From Arthrobacter sp. B3I9 (GTDB lineage Bacteria; Actinomycetota; Actinomycetes; Actinomycetales; Micrococcaceae), in contig NZ_JAUSYO010000001.1 in NCBI RefSeq assembly GCF_030816935.1, forward strand, positions 930,001-994,000: 64,000 nucleotides of DNA, in the 5' to 3' direction. The position numbers were made by a program, and so were the translations under genes. Below the pieces are notes generated by a model. It saw only the letters and a list, made by a program, of their open reading frames with translations, had not been told where the DNA came from and did no database searches. Of this stretch, positions 26,093 to 34,757 are shown piece after piece; position 1 is the first letter of the stretch, and the number at the start of each line of letters is the position of its first letter.

Positions 26093-26428
26093 TCAGGAGG
26101 CCGGCCCGACGTCGCGGTCCACGTTTGCGGGCCGGGACCGGGACCTTGCCCGCGCCCGTTTCAGTTCCGCGCGGAGCCGCGCGTTGGTGGCTTCCAGCTC
26201 CAGGACCTTGGCCACCCCGGCCAGATTCAGTCCCTCGTCCAGCAGTACGTTGATCCGCCGAAGCACCGCCAGGTCCGCTTCGCTGTACTGCCGCGTCCCC
26301 CCGGCTGTGCGGTCAGGCGTCAGGAGTCCCCGGCGCTCGTACAGCCGGATGTTCTGCTGTCCCGTTCCGACAAGCTGGGCCACCACGGAGATCGCGTACA
26401 GGCCCACCTCCGGTGCACGTTCCTCCAT
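26093..26428 (-). CDS. HspR-like MerR family regulator
   Basis: The protein has 111 residues. The MerR winged HTH is at about 8-75: [20 protein letters not shown] then [19 protein letters not shown], which is close to HspR. A coiled-coil dimer helix follows ([20 protein letters not shown]). The tail is Arg-rich and lacks an effector domain, as in HspR. It is divergent from hsp20 copy 2, and two dyads lie in the 137-bp gap, so it most likely represses hsp20 and itself. Confidence 0.88.
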   Translation of the reverse strand: MEERAPEVGLYAISVVAQLVGTGQQNIRLYERRGLLTPDRTAGGTRQYSEADLAVLRRINVLLDEGLNLAGVAKVLELEATNARLRAELKRARARSRSRPANVDRDVGPAS

Positions 26429-26479
26429 GGTCCTCCCTCAGCCGGCCAAAAATTCCTGTTGCATCAGTTTGGCACTGGT

Positions 26480-26515
26480 GCTATAAAAAATCTATAGCCG
26501 TCACCATAGATATGG
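26480..26515. promoter_or_regulatory. Two dyads between the HspR-like gene and hsp20 copy 2
   Basis: GCTATA-N7-TATAGC (26480-26498) has the 7-bp spacer of the classic HAIR element for HspR, although with different arms. CCATA-GA-TATGG (26504-26515) follows directly. The region is AT-rich and probably holds the promoters of both divergent genes. Confidence 0.55.
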
Positions 26516-26565
26516 GATGGGCGGCTGAAGGAAAATATCTGGATTCTCGTCAGAAGGAGTGGATC

Positions 26566-26994
26566 ATGATGTTGATGCGTACGGACCCGTTCCGCGAACT
26601 GGACCGGCTGACCCAGCAGGTGTTCGGAACGGCGGCTCGGCCCGCTGCGATGCCGATGGACGCCTGGCAGGAAGACGGGGAGTTTGTGGTTGCGTTCGAC
26701 CTCCCCGGCGTCAACGTGGACACCGTCGATCTTGACATCGAACGCAACGTCTTGACCGTCCGCGCAGAGCGGCGTGATCAGACGCAGCCCAACGTTGAGC
26801 TGATTGCTTCGGAGCGGCCGCGTGGCGTGTTTAGCCGCCAGCTGATCCTGGGCGACACCCTGGACACGGAGAAGGTTAAGGCCACCTACGCCGACGGTGT
26901 CCTGACACTCCGCATTCCGGTGCTCGAGAAGGCCAAGCCGCGCAAGATCGAGATCACGAGCACGCAGGACAAGATGCAGGAGATCGGCAAGTAA
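26566..26994 (+). CDS. Hsp20/alpha-crystallin small heat-shock protein (copy 2)
   Basis: This 142-residue paralogue of the gene at 8663 has the alpha-crystallin domain from [20 protein letters not shown] to [20 protein letters not shown]. The conserved start [18 protein letters not shown] is shared with copy 1. AAGGAG lies at 26554-26559; either of the tandem ATGs (26566, 26569) could be used. It heads a small stress cluster with a J-domain gene downstream and the HspR-like regulator upstream. Confidence 0.92.
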   Translation: MMLMRTDPFRELDRLTQQVFGTAARPAAMPMDAWQEDGEFVVAFDLPGVNVDTVDLDIERNVLTVRAERRDQTQPNVELIASERPRGVFSRQLILGDTLDTEKVKATYADGVLTLRIPVLEKAKPRKIEITSTQDKMQEIGK

Positions 26995-27108
26995 ACGGAG
27001 ACGGGCAACAGCGGCCGGACCGGCAGCTCCTGGGCGCCGGCCCGGCCGCCCCTGTACCACCCATCCGTCCCGGCCTGCCGGAGAACACCTCGGATGCTGG
27101 AGGCCCCA

Positions 27109-27522
27109 ATGGACAGTGACCCGCGAGGTTACTACGCAGCCCTTCACGTGACGCCGGCTGCCACGCAGGCGGACATCCAGCGTGCCTTCCGGGCATTGAT
27201 CCGCCTGCACCACCCCGACGTCGGCAGCCCTGGACCGCAGGGCGGGGGCTCGGACGTCCGGAGCATCCTGGATGCTTTCGCCGTACTGCGGAATCCGGTA
27301 GCCCGGGCGGAGTACGACCGGAACGGGCGGGCGCCGGACAGCGGTGCGGCCAGCGGCGCGCGGGGGACCGACGGACCCCCGGAGGGCGGCGGACGCCCTG
27401 CGGAGCCGCCCGGCCCGGCCGGCGCGAGGGACATTCCGGTGCGCCACCACCCCGGGCGCGGCCCCGTGCTTCGGGTCACCCCGGTCCGGTGGGAACGCGG
27501 TCCCTGGAAAGGGCGCAGCTAA
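27109..27522 (+). CDS. J-domain (DnaJ-like) protein
   Basis: The protein has 137 residues. An N-terminal J domain (about 5-65) carries the HPD motif in IRLHHPDVGS, which stimulates the DnaK ATPase. A Gly/Pro-rich low-complexity region follows (about 72-115), without zinc-finger or C-terminal substrate domains, so it is a type III J protein. ATG 27109 has GGAGG upstream; ATG 27094 lies before that site. It probably targets DnaK to clients held by the neighbouring Hsp20. Confidence 0.85.
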   Translation: MDSDPRGYYAALHVTPAATQADIQRAFRALIRLHHPDVGSPGPQGGGSDVRSILDAFAVLRNPVARAEYDRNGRAPDSGAASGARGTDGPPEGGGRPAEPPGPAGARDIPVRHHPGRGPVLRVTPVRWERGPWKGRS

Positions 27523-27557
27523 CAAAGCGGAAACAGCACAACAGAAGGAGTCCTGCC

Positions 27558-27947
27558 ATGAGCGCATGGCGCCGCTACGATTCGCATCTGATGCCGGTCT
27601 TCCACGAACGGTTCGAGCAACGGTGGGGGAAAGGCACGGCGCCGTTTCTTGACCCCGAGGCCCACGAGTCCCCCCTTCCACGGGCGCAGTGGATCAACGT
27701 GGACACGGGCGCCGCACTGGCCGTGGTACCCATCTGGACCGACGACGATAGCCAGCACCGCTCCTTCGGCGTTTTCTATCTTCCGCCCACCGGAGACATC
27801 TGGGTCCTGCGCCCTGGCTTCACGGACTACCTGGAGCCCTCCGCAAAGGAGGCCGAACAGCTTTTTTCTCTCCGGAACGACGCCTTCAAGAAAGCGGTGG
27901 GCCATGCCAGGGAATTCATCTACGGCCCGGAAGGCTCCGTTCAATAA
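27558..27947 (+). CDS. Hypothetical protein of the stress cluster
   Basis: This 129-residue soluble protein is rich in aromatic residues (MSAWRRYDSHLMPVFHERF; HRSFGVFYLPPTGDIWVLRP). GAAGGAG lies 7 nt before ATG 27558. I do not recognise a family. It follows the J-domain gene by 35 bp in the same direction and is probably co-transcribed with it and hsp20. Confidence 0.65.
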   Translation: MSAWRRYDSHLMPVFHERFEQRWGKGTAPFLDPEAHESPLPRAQWINVDTGAALAVVPIWTDDDSQHRSFGVFYLPPTGDIWVLRPGFTDYLEPSAKEAEQLFSLRNDAFKKAVGHAREFIYGPEGSVQ

Positions 27948-28051
27948 CGGGGCCGGACTCAGGAGGAGCCAAGCGTGCCTCGTGCCAAGGACAGCCCGTT
28001 CGGCCTAAGATCAAGCGACCACCTGCGCAACTACCCCGGGAGACTCCGCCG

Positions 28052-29623
28052 ATGAAAGCCTCCGCCAAAGAACTGGCCGCCCTGCTTCCGCCCCGCTTCA
28101 CCCTGGGGGTGGCAACTGCGGCCTTCCAGATCGAGGGCGCGCTGGACGAGGACGGGCGCGGGCCCTCCGGCTGGGACGTCTTCGCGGCGAAGCCGGGGTC
28201 GATCGTGGATGACCACAGCCCCGCCGTGGCGTGCGACCACTACCACCGGATGCCGGAAGATGTGGCCCTGATGAAAGAACTGGGCGTCGATTCCTACCGC
28301 TTCTCCCTTTCGTGGTCCCGGATCCAACCCGGGGGCAGCGGTCCGGTAAATCCTGCGGGCCTGGACTTCTACGACCGGCTCATTGACCTGCTGCTGGCCA
28401 ACGGGATCTCGCCCATGGCCACGCTGTACCACTGGGACACGCCGCTGGAGCTGGATGAGGCGGGCGGCTGGATGAACCGGGACACCGCCTACCGGCTGGG
28501 TGAGTTCGCGGCGATCGCCGCCGCCGCCTACGGTGACCGCGTGACGCGCTGGGTCACCGTCAACGAACCTGCCACCGTCACCACCAACGGCTATATGCTC
28601 GGCATGCACGCCCCGGGCGAAACCCTCATGCTGAAGGCGCTGCCCAGCGTGCACCACCAGCTCCTGGGCCACGGACTGTCGGTTCAGGCGCTCCGGGCAG
28701 CCAACGTCCCTGGGGAAATCGGCATCACCAACGTGTACTCGCCGATGGTCCCGGCTTCGGCCAACCCGCTGGACAAGGTCAGTGCCGGCCTGATGGACAT
28801 GGCCCAGAACCGGATCTATGCGGACCCTGTCCTGTTGGGGAAATATCCGGACCTGATCCGGGCCGCCACATTCTTCTCGTCCTTCAGCCCGTCCAGCGAG
28901 GACATGGCGCTGATCTCGCAGCCGCTGGACTACTACGGACTCAACTACTACATGCCCACCCGCGTGGCCTCCGGCCCCGGGGACGGCCCCGTGCCCGAGG
29001 GCATGGCCGCGGCCATGGGCGATGACCTCAGCGGCACGGCCCCCGGGTCCCCGTTCCACATCGCCACCTTCCCGGACACCGAGACCACCGCCTATGGATG
29101 GCCGATCAAGCCCGAGTACATGGCCGTGGCTCTGGCCGAGATGAGCGAGCGCTACCCCGACCTGCCCCCGGTATACATCACCGAAGGCGGGGCGAGCTTC
29201 GAAGACCTGGAGATCCGGGGCGCGGACGGGCAGCTCATCATCCCGGATGAACGGCGGGTGCGCTACCTCGCGGACCATATCGCCACGGCGGTTGAAGCCA
29301 CCTCGCCAGGCGGAGCAGCCGAAAAAATTGATCTGCGCGGCTACTATGTGTGGTCTCTGCTGGACAACTTTGAATGGTCCGGGGGCTACAAGCAGCAGTT
29401 CGGCCTGCTGCACGTAGACCGGGAGACTCAGCTCCGCACGCCCAAAGCCTCGTTCTATTGGCTCCAGGAGCTGCTCGCCGCCCGGTCCACGGACGCGGTC
29501 CCGGAGGTTACCGCGGGGGCGGCGCTCGCCGGCATATCCGACGCCGACGAGCTGGCCGGCGTGCCGGACGAAGGCGAGCTGGCCGGCACGCCCGACGACG
29601 AATGGTCCCAGGCGGTCAACTGA
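28052..29623 (+). CDS. GH1 beta-glucosidase with acidic repeat tail
   Basis: This 523-residue cytoplasmic glycoside hydrolase hydrolyses beta-glucosides or beta-galactosides. The GH1 start is FTLGVATAAFQIEGA, the acid/base is Glu172 (TVNEPATV) and the nucleophile is Glu378 in YITEGGASFEDL. Family members usually read ITENG, so Asn is Gly here. The GH1 end YVWSLLDNFEWSGGYKQQFG is intact. Residues from about 490 form an extra acidic tail with the near-repeat DELAGVPDEGELAGTPDDE that is not part of the catalytic fold. No transporter lies beside it. Confidence 0.9.
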   Translation: MKASAKELAALLPPRFTLGVATAAFQIEGALDEDGRGPSGWDVFAAKPGSIVDDHSPAVACDHYHRMPEDVALMKELGVDSYRFSLSWSRIQPGGSGPVNPAGLDFYDRLIDLLLANGISPMATLYHWDTPLELDEAGGWMNRDTAYRLGEFAAIAAAAYGDRVTRWVTVNEPATVTTNGYMLGMHAPGETLMLKALPSVHHQLLGHGLSVQALRAANVPGEIGITNVYSPMVPASANPLDKVSAGLMDMAQNRIYADPVLLGKYPDLIRAATFFSSFSPSSEDMALISQPLDYYGLNYYMPTRVASGPGDGPVPEGMAAAMGDDLSGTAPGSPFHIATFPDTETTAYGWPIKPEYMAVALAEMSERYPDLPPVYITEGGASFEDLEIRGADGQLIIPDERRVRYLADHIATAVEATSPGGAAEKIDLRGYYVWSLLDNFEWSGGYKQQFGLLHVDRETQLRTPKASFYWLQELLAARSTDAVPEVTAGAALAGISDADELAGVPDEGELAGTPDDEWSQAVN

Positions 29624-29681
29624 CGCTGGCGGGCTGTTGCTGCAGGGGCCCGAGCCCGGCCGGCGGGTACTAGAACGGCGC

Positions 29682-30752
29682 CTAGAGAATTGTCAGTTCC
29701 CGCAGGCCTTTCGCCAGGCCCGCGCCGTCGGGGGAGTAGATCCACGGAACGGACGAACCGGCGTGGTCCCCGGACTCCGTGTGTCCACCGGCCAGCACGG
29801 CTTCGCCGGTGGAGAGCTGGCGGATGCCGATGGCGGCCACGCGGTCTCCGTGCTGCTGGGCGAAGTGGGAGTAAATGGCTTCATCGTGCTGGCCGTTATC
29901 CCCGAAAAGCAGCCAGCGCATGTTCGGGAACTCCTCTGCCAGCAGTTCCAGGTTCCGGCGCTTGTGCTCCTGGCCGCTGCGGAACCAGCGGTCGTTGGTG
30001 AGGCCCCAGTCGGTGAGCAACAGGGGACCCGGCGGGTACATGTTCCGCGTGATGAAGCGCGCCAGGGTGGGCGCCGCATTCCACGGCCCGGTGGACAGAT
30101 AGATCACCGGGGCCTCCGGGTGTTTGACCAGCAGACGGTCCATCAGCACAGCCATGCCTGGCGTCGCCATCCTGGCCCGTTCGCTCAGGACGAAGGTGTT
30201 CCAGAGCGCGAGGAAGGGCCGCGGAAGTGCGGTGACCATGATCGTGTCATCAATGTCCGAGACGATGCCCAGCTCGGTGTCCGGGGAAATGACGAACACC
30301 TGGGACTTCACCGGGTCGGTTCCTTCGGCGCGCAGTTCCGCCGTGTGCCAGCCAGGAGCGAGTGACACCGGCACCACGGTGTCCACCAGGCCGCCGCGGT
30401 CCGCCTGTACCCGGGCAGTGACGCCCCCGATCTCGACTTCCACTTCGGTGAACTGGATGGGCACACTGGTGAAAGCGCGCCAGCCCCGGACATTCTGGTT
30501 GCCGTTCTGGGCGGCCTGCTCCGCCGCGCTTCCGGGCTTCGGCTTGCTTGTCAGCACCACCCGGGCGAGCACACGGACCCAGGTGGTGGAGCCATAGCCC
30601 TGGTAGGCGACGGTCTGCGGAGTGAAGTGCCAGCTCCTGGCAGCCTTCAGCCGCAGCCCGTTGACGCTGTCCGAAATCCAGTGGGCGAGCCTGAAGATAT
30701 TGTTCCCGGAGACCGCTGGCTGCTGGGGTGAGTGCTGCGACACCAAGTTCAT
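29682..30752 (-). CDS. App1-like phosphatase domain protein (DUF2183)
   Basis: This 356-residue protein has a DUF2183/App1 catalytic domain, a HAD-like fold with the nucleophile motif ISDIDDTIMVTALPRPFLAL and the later FGDNGQHDEAIY acid motif. In yeast App1 this domain is a Mg-dependent phosphatidate phosphatase. The N-terminal half (about 60-165) looks like the beta-rich domain usual in bacterial members. No signal peptide is seen. ATG 30752 has GGGAGAG/GGAGG upstream; the longer frame to 30878 has no support. Confidence 0.87.
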   Translation of the reverse strand: MNLVSQHSPQQPAVSGNNIFRLAHWISDSVNGLRLKAARSWHFTPQTVAYQGYGSTTWVRVLARVVLTSKPKPGSAAEQAAQNGNQNVRGWRAFTSVPIQFTEVEVEIGGVTARVQADRGGLVDTVVPVSLAPGWHTAELRAEGTDPVKSQVFVISPDTELGIVSDIDDTIMVTALPRPFLALWNTFVLSERARMATPGMAVLMDRLLVKHPEAPVIYLSTGPWNAAPTLARFITRNMYPPGPLLLTDWGLTNDRWFRSGQEHKRRNLELLAEEFPNMRWLLFGDNGQHDEAIYSHFAQQHGDRVAAIGIRQLSTGEAVLAGGHTESGDHAGSSVPWIYSPDGAGLAKGLRELTIL

Positions 30753-30979
30753 GCCTCCACTCTCCCACAGCCGCCTGCAGTTCGACCGGACTGCCTTGGG
30801 AGGAATCCCAATGTTGTTGTCAACGGTGACAGGGAGGCCCGGGCGGGAACTCCGTCCGCGTCCAGCCTGCTGAAACACTCACAGTCTGTGCACAGCAGCG
30901 CGAAAGTGGTCCGACAGGGTCCCATTCAAAGATAGGAACAACTTCGAAATCCGGAGTGGAACCAGCAAGGAGCATAACT

Positions 30980-31792
30980 GTGAACAACGTCCGGAAAATC
31001 GCGGCAGGCGCCACCCTCATCGGTGCCCTCATCGGCGGCGGCGCCCTCACCGCCATGGCGCTGCCGGCCAACGCCGCCACCACCGACACATCAACCGCAG
31101 CGTCCGACGGCTCAAGCAACATGAAGGAAACGGAACTGACCGGTGACACCGCCACCAAGGTCAAGGACGCGGTGCTGGCCGCCAATGCCGGTGCAACCGT
31201 CAACCGCATGGAAACCGAGGGCGACGGCGGCGCCGCCTACGAAGCCCGCATCACCAAGGCCGACGGCAGCCGCGCCACCGTCAAGCTCGACGCCAACTTC
31301 ACCATCACCGCGACCGAAACCGGCGGCAAGGGTGGCCGCGGGGGCGGGAACGAAACGGAACTGACCGGTGACACCGCCACCAAGGTCAAGGACGCGGTGC
31401 TGGCCGCCAATGCCGGTGCAACCGTCAACCGCATGGAAACCGAGGGCGACGGCGGCGCCGCCTACGAAGCCCAGATCACCAAGGCCGACGGCACCCACGC
31501 CACCGTCAAGCTCGACGCCAACTTCACCATCACCGCGACCGAAACCGGCGGCAAGGGTGGCCGCGGGGGCGGGAACGAAACGGAACTGACCGGTGACACC
31601 GCCACCAAGGTCAAGGACGCGGTGCTGGCCGCCAATGCCGGTGCAACCGTCAACCGCATGGAAACCGAGGGCGACGGCGGCGCCGCCTACGAAGCCCACA
31701 TCACCAAGGCCGACGGCACCCACGCCACCGTCAAGCTCGACGCCAACTTCACCATCACCGCCACCGAAGCAGGCGGCAAGCACGGCCACTGA
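30980..31792 (+). CDS. Secreted protein with three PepSY-like repeats
   Basis: The protein has 270 residues. GTG 30980 follows AAGGAGC and starts a Sec signal peptide (NNVRKIAAGATLIGALIGGG, cleavage near ANA-A at about 34). The mature protein is three 75-residue PepSY-like units, each with KVKDAVLAANAGATVNRMET, YEARITKADG and VKLDANFTITATE, joined by Gly-rich linkers (GGKGGRGGGNE). PepSY domains are often protease-inhibitory or metal/redox-associated; the role here is unknown. It precedes two small genes and a ferric-reductase-like gene in the same orientation, with a hairpin between. Confidence 0.85.
   Translation: MNNVRKIAAGATLIGALIGGGALTAMALPANAATTDTSTAASDGSSNMKETELTGDTATKVKDAVLAANAGATVNRMETEGDGGAAYEARITKADGSRATVKLDANFTITATETGGKGGRGGGNETELTGDTATKVKDAVLAANAGATVNRMETEGDGGAAYEAQITKADGTHATVKLDANFTITATETGGKGGRGGGNETELTGDTATKVKDAVLAANAGATVNRMETEGDGGAAYEAHITKADGTHATVKLDANFTITATEAGGKHGH
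31127..31789 (+). repeat. Three tandem 225-bp coding repeats
   Basis: Units start at 31127, 31352 and 31577 with exact 225-bp periodicity. Units 1 and 2 differ at about four bases. Units 2 and 3 differ at about one base over their first 170 nt and diverge at the very end. Near-identity at silent sites shows recent duplication or ongoing gene conversion. Confidence 0.95.
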
Positions 31793-31806
31793 TCCTGGGG
31801 CACCTT

Positions 31807-31838
31807 CGGGCGGACGCTGCGCTGCTGCCGTCCGCCCG
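31807..31838 (+). terminator. Hairpin after the PepSY-repeat gene
   Basis: CGGGCGGACG (31807-31816) pairs perfectly with CGTCCGCCCG (31829-31838). No T tract follows, so termination may be partial and some read-through to the ferric reductase genes is possible. Confidence 0.55.
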
Positions 31839-31946
31839 GAAACCTCCCTCTAGCCGCGTATTTCGGACCACCCCGCCCCGTGCCAGTCCCAACGACTCAA
31901 CCGCAGCACAGCGGTTGCCGGAACACCCGCTCCAAGGAGGACCCTG

Positions 31947-32135
31947 ATGATCACTTACCGCCCCATTGCCCCGCTGACCACCGGCCGCCCGGGCCTTGTT
32001 TCCGCGTTGGTAGCCATGGCGTTGACCGCTGTGGTCGGCCCTACCTGGCCGGTTTCGACCGCGGCAGCGCCGGACGCGGTTGCGGACACGGCTGGGACCG
32101 CGTCCCCGCTCGCGGCCGGCCGGAACCGAAGGTGA
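31947..32135 (+). CDS. Small putative secreted or membrane protein
   Basis: This 62-residue protein starts at ATG 31947 with CAAGGAGGAC upstream. It has a short polar N-terminus, one hydrophobic stretch (LVSALVAMALTAVVGPTW) and an Ala-rich end. It may be a signal-peptide-bearing peptide. Its stop overlaps the next start by GTGA. I do not recognise it. Confidence 0.45.
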   Translation: MITYRPIAPLTTGRPGLVSALVAMALTAVVGPTWPVSTAAAPDAVADTAGTASPLAAGRNRR

Positions 32136-32431
32136 GCGCGGCTGCGCCCGAGCGTCCAGGACGCGGACCAGCCTGGGCGCCAGCACGACGTCGCCCGCAG
32201 GTATGGGGCAGACTCCAGCAGGCACTGACCATCACGGTCATCGGCGCTGCCGCCATCACCGGTCTGCAGCTCGGCCTCAACGCACCCGCCATCTCGCCGG
32301 TGCAACCCGTTCCCCTCTCCGGCAGCGCAGCCCCCGACAGCTCCTCTGTACTTGCCGCACCGGACGAACAAGCCCTCCCCGAACCCGCCAGGGGCAGGGC
32401 CGCCCGCGGCCGCGGCAGGGGAGGACGCTGA
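32132..32431 (+). CDS. Small single-span membrane protein
   Basis: The protein has 99 residues from GTG 32132, overlapping the previous stop. An Arg/Pro-rich N-terminus is followed by one membrane segment (LTITVIGAAAITGLQLGL), a Pro/Ser-rich external stretch and an Arg/Gly-rich end (GRAARGRGRGGR). It sits 63 bp before the ferric-reductase-like gene and may be an accessory of it. It is also possible that this and the preceding frame are one gene split by a frameshift. Confidence 0.45.
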   Translation: MSAAAPERPGRGPAWAPARRRPQVWGRLQQALTITVIGAAAITGLQLGLNAPAISPVQPVPLSGSAAPDSSSVLAAPDEQALPEPARGRAARGRGRGGR

Positions 32432-32494
32432 GCAATACCCACCAAACAATGGACAGGCGATCGCAGCCACCCGGCCGCCTGAAGAAAGAAGACG

Positions 32495-33862
32495 ATGACA
32501 GTGTCAGCCGACCGTCGATGGAACGGACCAAGTTACGCCGAGGTGTCCGCGAAGACTGCCGCGCGGAGCGTCCCGCCGGCTGTGGCGCTCTGGCTGATTG
32601 CGGCCGGCGCCGCCGCGGCCGTTGCGCTGGCCGGGATCAGTGCGCCCCAACCGCTGCGGTTCAACCTGCCGCTCCTGGCCCACGTGTCCGGCCTGTTTGC
32701 CGGATACGGGGTAACGGTCATGGTGGCCCTGATGTCCCGCGCCCCCGCCCTGGAACGGGGAGTCGGTGCCGACCGGCTGGCCCGATGGCACGGGACTGGC
32801 GGCAGGGCCATAGTCAGCCTGATCCTCATCCACGGCCTTGCCGCGACCGCGGCCTGGGCAATGGGCCGGGGCTCCTCATTATGGGCCGCAACCGTCGACG
32901 TCCTCCACATGCCGGGACTTGTCGCGGCCACAGTGGGAACGGCGGTCTTTCTATCCGTGGGAATCGCTTCGGCGCAGGGCGCGCGCCGAAGGCTGAGGTA
33001 CGAGACCTGGCACTTGCTTCACCTGCTGACGTACCTGGCGATCGCCCTGTCGTTCTCCCATGAGCTGGCTGGACCCGACTTGGCCGGTCTTCCCTTCGTC
33101 CAGGTGGCCTGGAGCCTCCTCTACACGTTCAGCTTCGGGCTGGTCCTGCGATATCGGGTTCTGGCCCCGCTCACACAGGTCTGGCGCCACCGGCTGCGTG
33201 TCGATCATGTTGTCGATGAGGGAGCCGGAGTTGTCAGCATCGTCCTTCGGGGCCGTCACCTCGACGAGCTCAACGCTGAATCGGGGCAATTCTTCCGCTG
33301 GAGGTTTTTGACCAGGACGCTGTGGCCGTCGTCGCACCCCTTCTCACTTTCTGCCCCGCCCCATCAGCAGTTTCTGCGGATAACGGTCAAAGCGGTGGGC
33401 GACGGAACGCAGTTGATCCACTCCGTACGGACAGGTACAAGAGTCCTGGCCCAAGGTCCGTACGGTGCCATGACGAAAGAGCGGCGCCAGGGGCGGGGAG
33501 TCCTCCTGATCGGCGGCGGGGTCGGAATCACCCCGATGCGCGCCCTGTTCGAGACCCTGCCGGTCGCCGGAAACGAACTGACCCTGCTGTACCGGGCCTC
33601 CTCGGCGGACGAGATTCTCTTCCGGGATGAGCTCGAATACATCGCCCGGCACCGTGGTGCGCGGCTGATCTTCCTGACGGGACCGGCGTCGGACCCCCGG
33701 AACGCGATAACCGCCCAAAGCCTGGAGGCCATGGTCCCGGATCTTGTGGCCCGCGACGTCTACCTATGCGCGTCGCCCCGGTTCTCCTCCGCAGTGACGA
33801 CGGCCTTGACGGAGGCCGGCCTGCCCCGGCGGCAACTCCACCATGAGGATTTTGCCTTCTAG
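32495..33862 (+). CDS. Ferric-reductase-like transmembrane flavoprotein
   Basis: This 455-residue membrane oxidoreductase has an N-terminal ferric-reductase-like transmembrane domain (about six helices, 25-220) with histidines for heme in RWHGTGG, LIHGLAAT, TWHLLHLLTY and SFSHELAG. A FAD-binding domain (HPFSLSAPP) and a NAD(P)-binding domain (LLIGGGVGITPMRALFETLP, YLCASPRFSSAV) follow. It moves electrons from NAD(P)H across the membrane, perhaps to ferric iron or a periplasmic acceptor. In related loci PepSY or FMN-binding proteins are partners, which fits the upstream gene. Confidence 0.88.
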   Translation: MTVSADRRWNGPSYAEVSAKTAARSVPPAVALWLIAAGAAAAVALAGISAPQPLRFNLPLLAHVSGLFAGYGVTVMVALMSRAPALERGVGADRLARWHGTGGRAIVSLILIHGLAATAAWAMGRGSSLWAATVDVLHMPGLVAATVGTAVFLSVGIASAQGARRRLRYETWHLLHLLTYLAIALSFSHELAGPDLAGLPFVQVAWSLLYTFSFGLVLRYRVLAPLTQVWRHRLRVDHVVDEGAGVVSIVLRGRHLDELNAESGQFFRWRFLTRTLWPSSHPFSLSAPPHQQFLRITVKAVGDGTQLIHSVRTGTRVLAQGPYGAMTKERRQGRGVLLIGGGVGITPMRALFETLPVAGNELTLLYRASSADEILFRDELEYIARHRGARLIFLTGPASDPRNAITAQSLEAMVPDLVARDVYLCASPRFSSAVTTALTEAGLPRRQLHHEDFAF

Positions 33863-33890
33863 CTCTCGCGCCGGAGGAACAACAGCCTGT

Positions 33891-34622
33891 TCAGGCCCCC
33901 TGAAGCAGATGCCGCAGGGTAAAGGCGTTGCGCACGGCGTTGCCGCCGCCGTCGTTGTTGAAATATACGAAAACGTCCCTTCCGGAACCGCGCCACTCCC
34001 TGATCCGGTCCGCCCACCACCGCAGTTCGTCGTCAGAATACGATCCACCGTAGAGGTGCTGGTGGTCAGGTCCGTGCAGGCGGAGATAGACGAACGGCGC
34101 CGTGGCGCGGAGGATGCAGGGCAGCCCGGCACCGCTCATCACGCAGTACGCGGCTCCGTGCCGTTCCAGGAGCGCATAGACCTCAGGGTGGTCCCAGCTG
34201 GGGTGGCGGAACTCGACACTGACCCGGATCCATTCCGGCAGCGCGGAGAGGAAATAATCCAGCCGGGCGTCGTCGCGCGCGAAAGCCGGCGGCAGCTGGA
34301 CCAGCAGAATGGCCCGCTTGTCGCCCAGTTCGTGCCAGCAGCGGACGATCCGGTCAACCCAGACTTCAGGCGCGTACAGTTTTTTGGCGTGCGTCAGGCC
34401 GCGGGGAGCCTTTGCTGACAGGAGGAAGCCCTCGGGCAAGCGGCGGCGCCAGCTTGCAAAGGAGACCTCGCGCGGCCAGCGGTAGAAGCTTGCGTTCAGT
34501 TCCACCGTGGTGAAGTTCGCCGCGTAGAGCGCCAGCCTGTCCCGCGCCGGGAGGCCCGGCGGGTAGAGCACGTGTTCCCAGTGGTCGTAGCTCCAGCCGG
34601 AAGTGCCGATCTGCAGTGTCAC
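33891..34622 (-). CDS. DUF72 family protein (YecE-like)
   Basis: This 243-residue TIM-barrel-like protein begins LQIGTSGWSYDHWEHVLYPP and contains FTTVELNASFYRWP, LLVQLPPAFARDD, VSVEFRHPSW and YVYFNNDGGGNAV-like motifs (seen here as VFVYFNNDGGG), all typical of DUF72. The function of the family is unknown, with a proposed link to nucleic-acid or sugar-phosphate chemistry. GTG 34622 is chosen because the conserved domain starts there; the open frame continues upstream with no ribosome site. Confidence 0.85.
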   Translation of the reverse strand: MTLQIGTSGWSYDHWEHVLYPPGLPARDRLALYAANFTTVELNASFYRWPREVSFASWRRRLPEGFLLSAKAPRGLTHAKKLYAPEVWVDRIVRCWHELGDKRAILLVQLPPAFARDDARLDYFLSALPEWIRVSVEFRHPSWDHPEVYALLERHGAAYCVMSGAGLPCILRATAPFVYLRLHGPDHQHLYGGSYSDDELRWWADRIREWRGSGRDVFVYFNNDGGGNAVRNAFTLRHLLQGA

Positions 34623-34757
34623 CCTGTCCCTGCCTCCGTCCCTACGCCCGTTGGGTTGCGGGGCGTCCTGCGCTGCCCGGCCCGTTGCCATCGGGGAACG
34701 TGGTCCGGCCTCCTTGGATCCTAGCCCCGGCCAACGGCGTGTGGCACTGTAAGTCCC

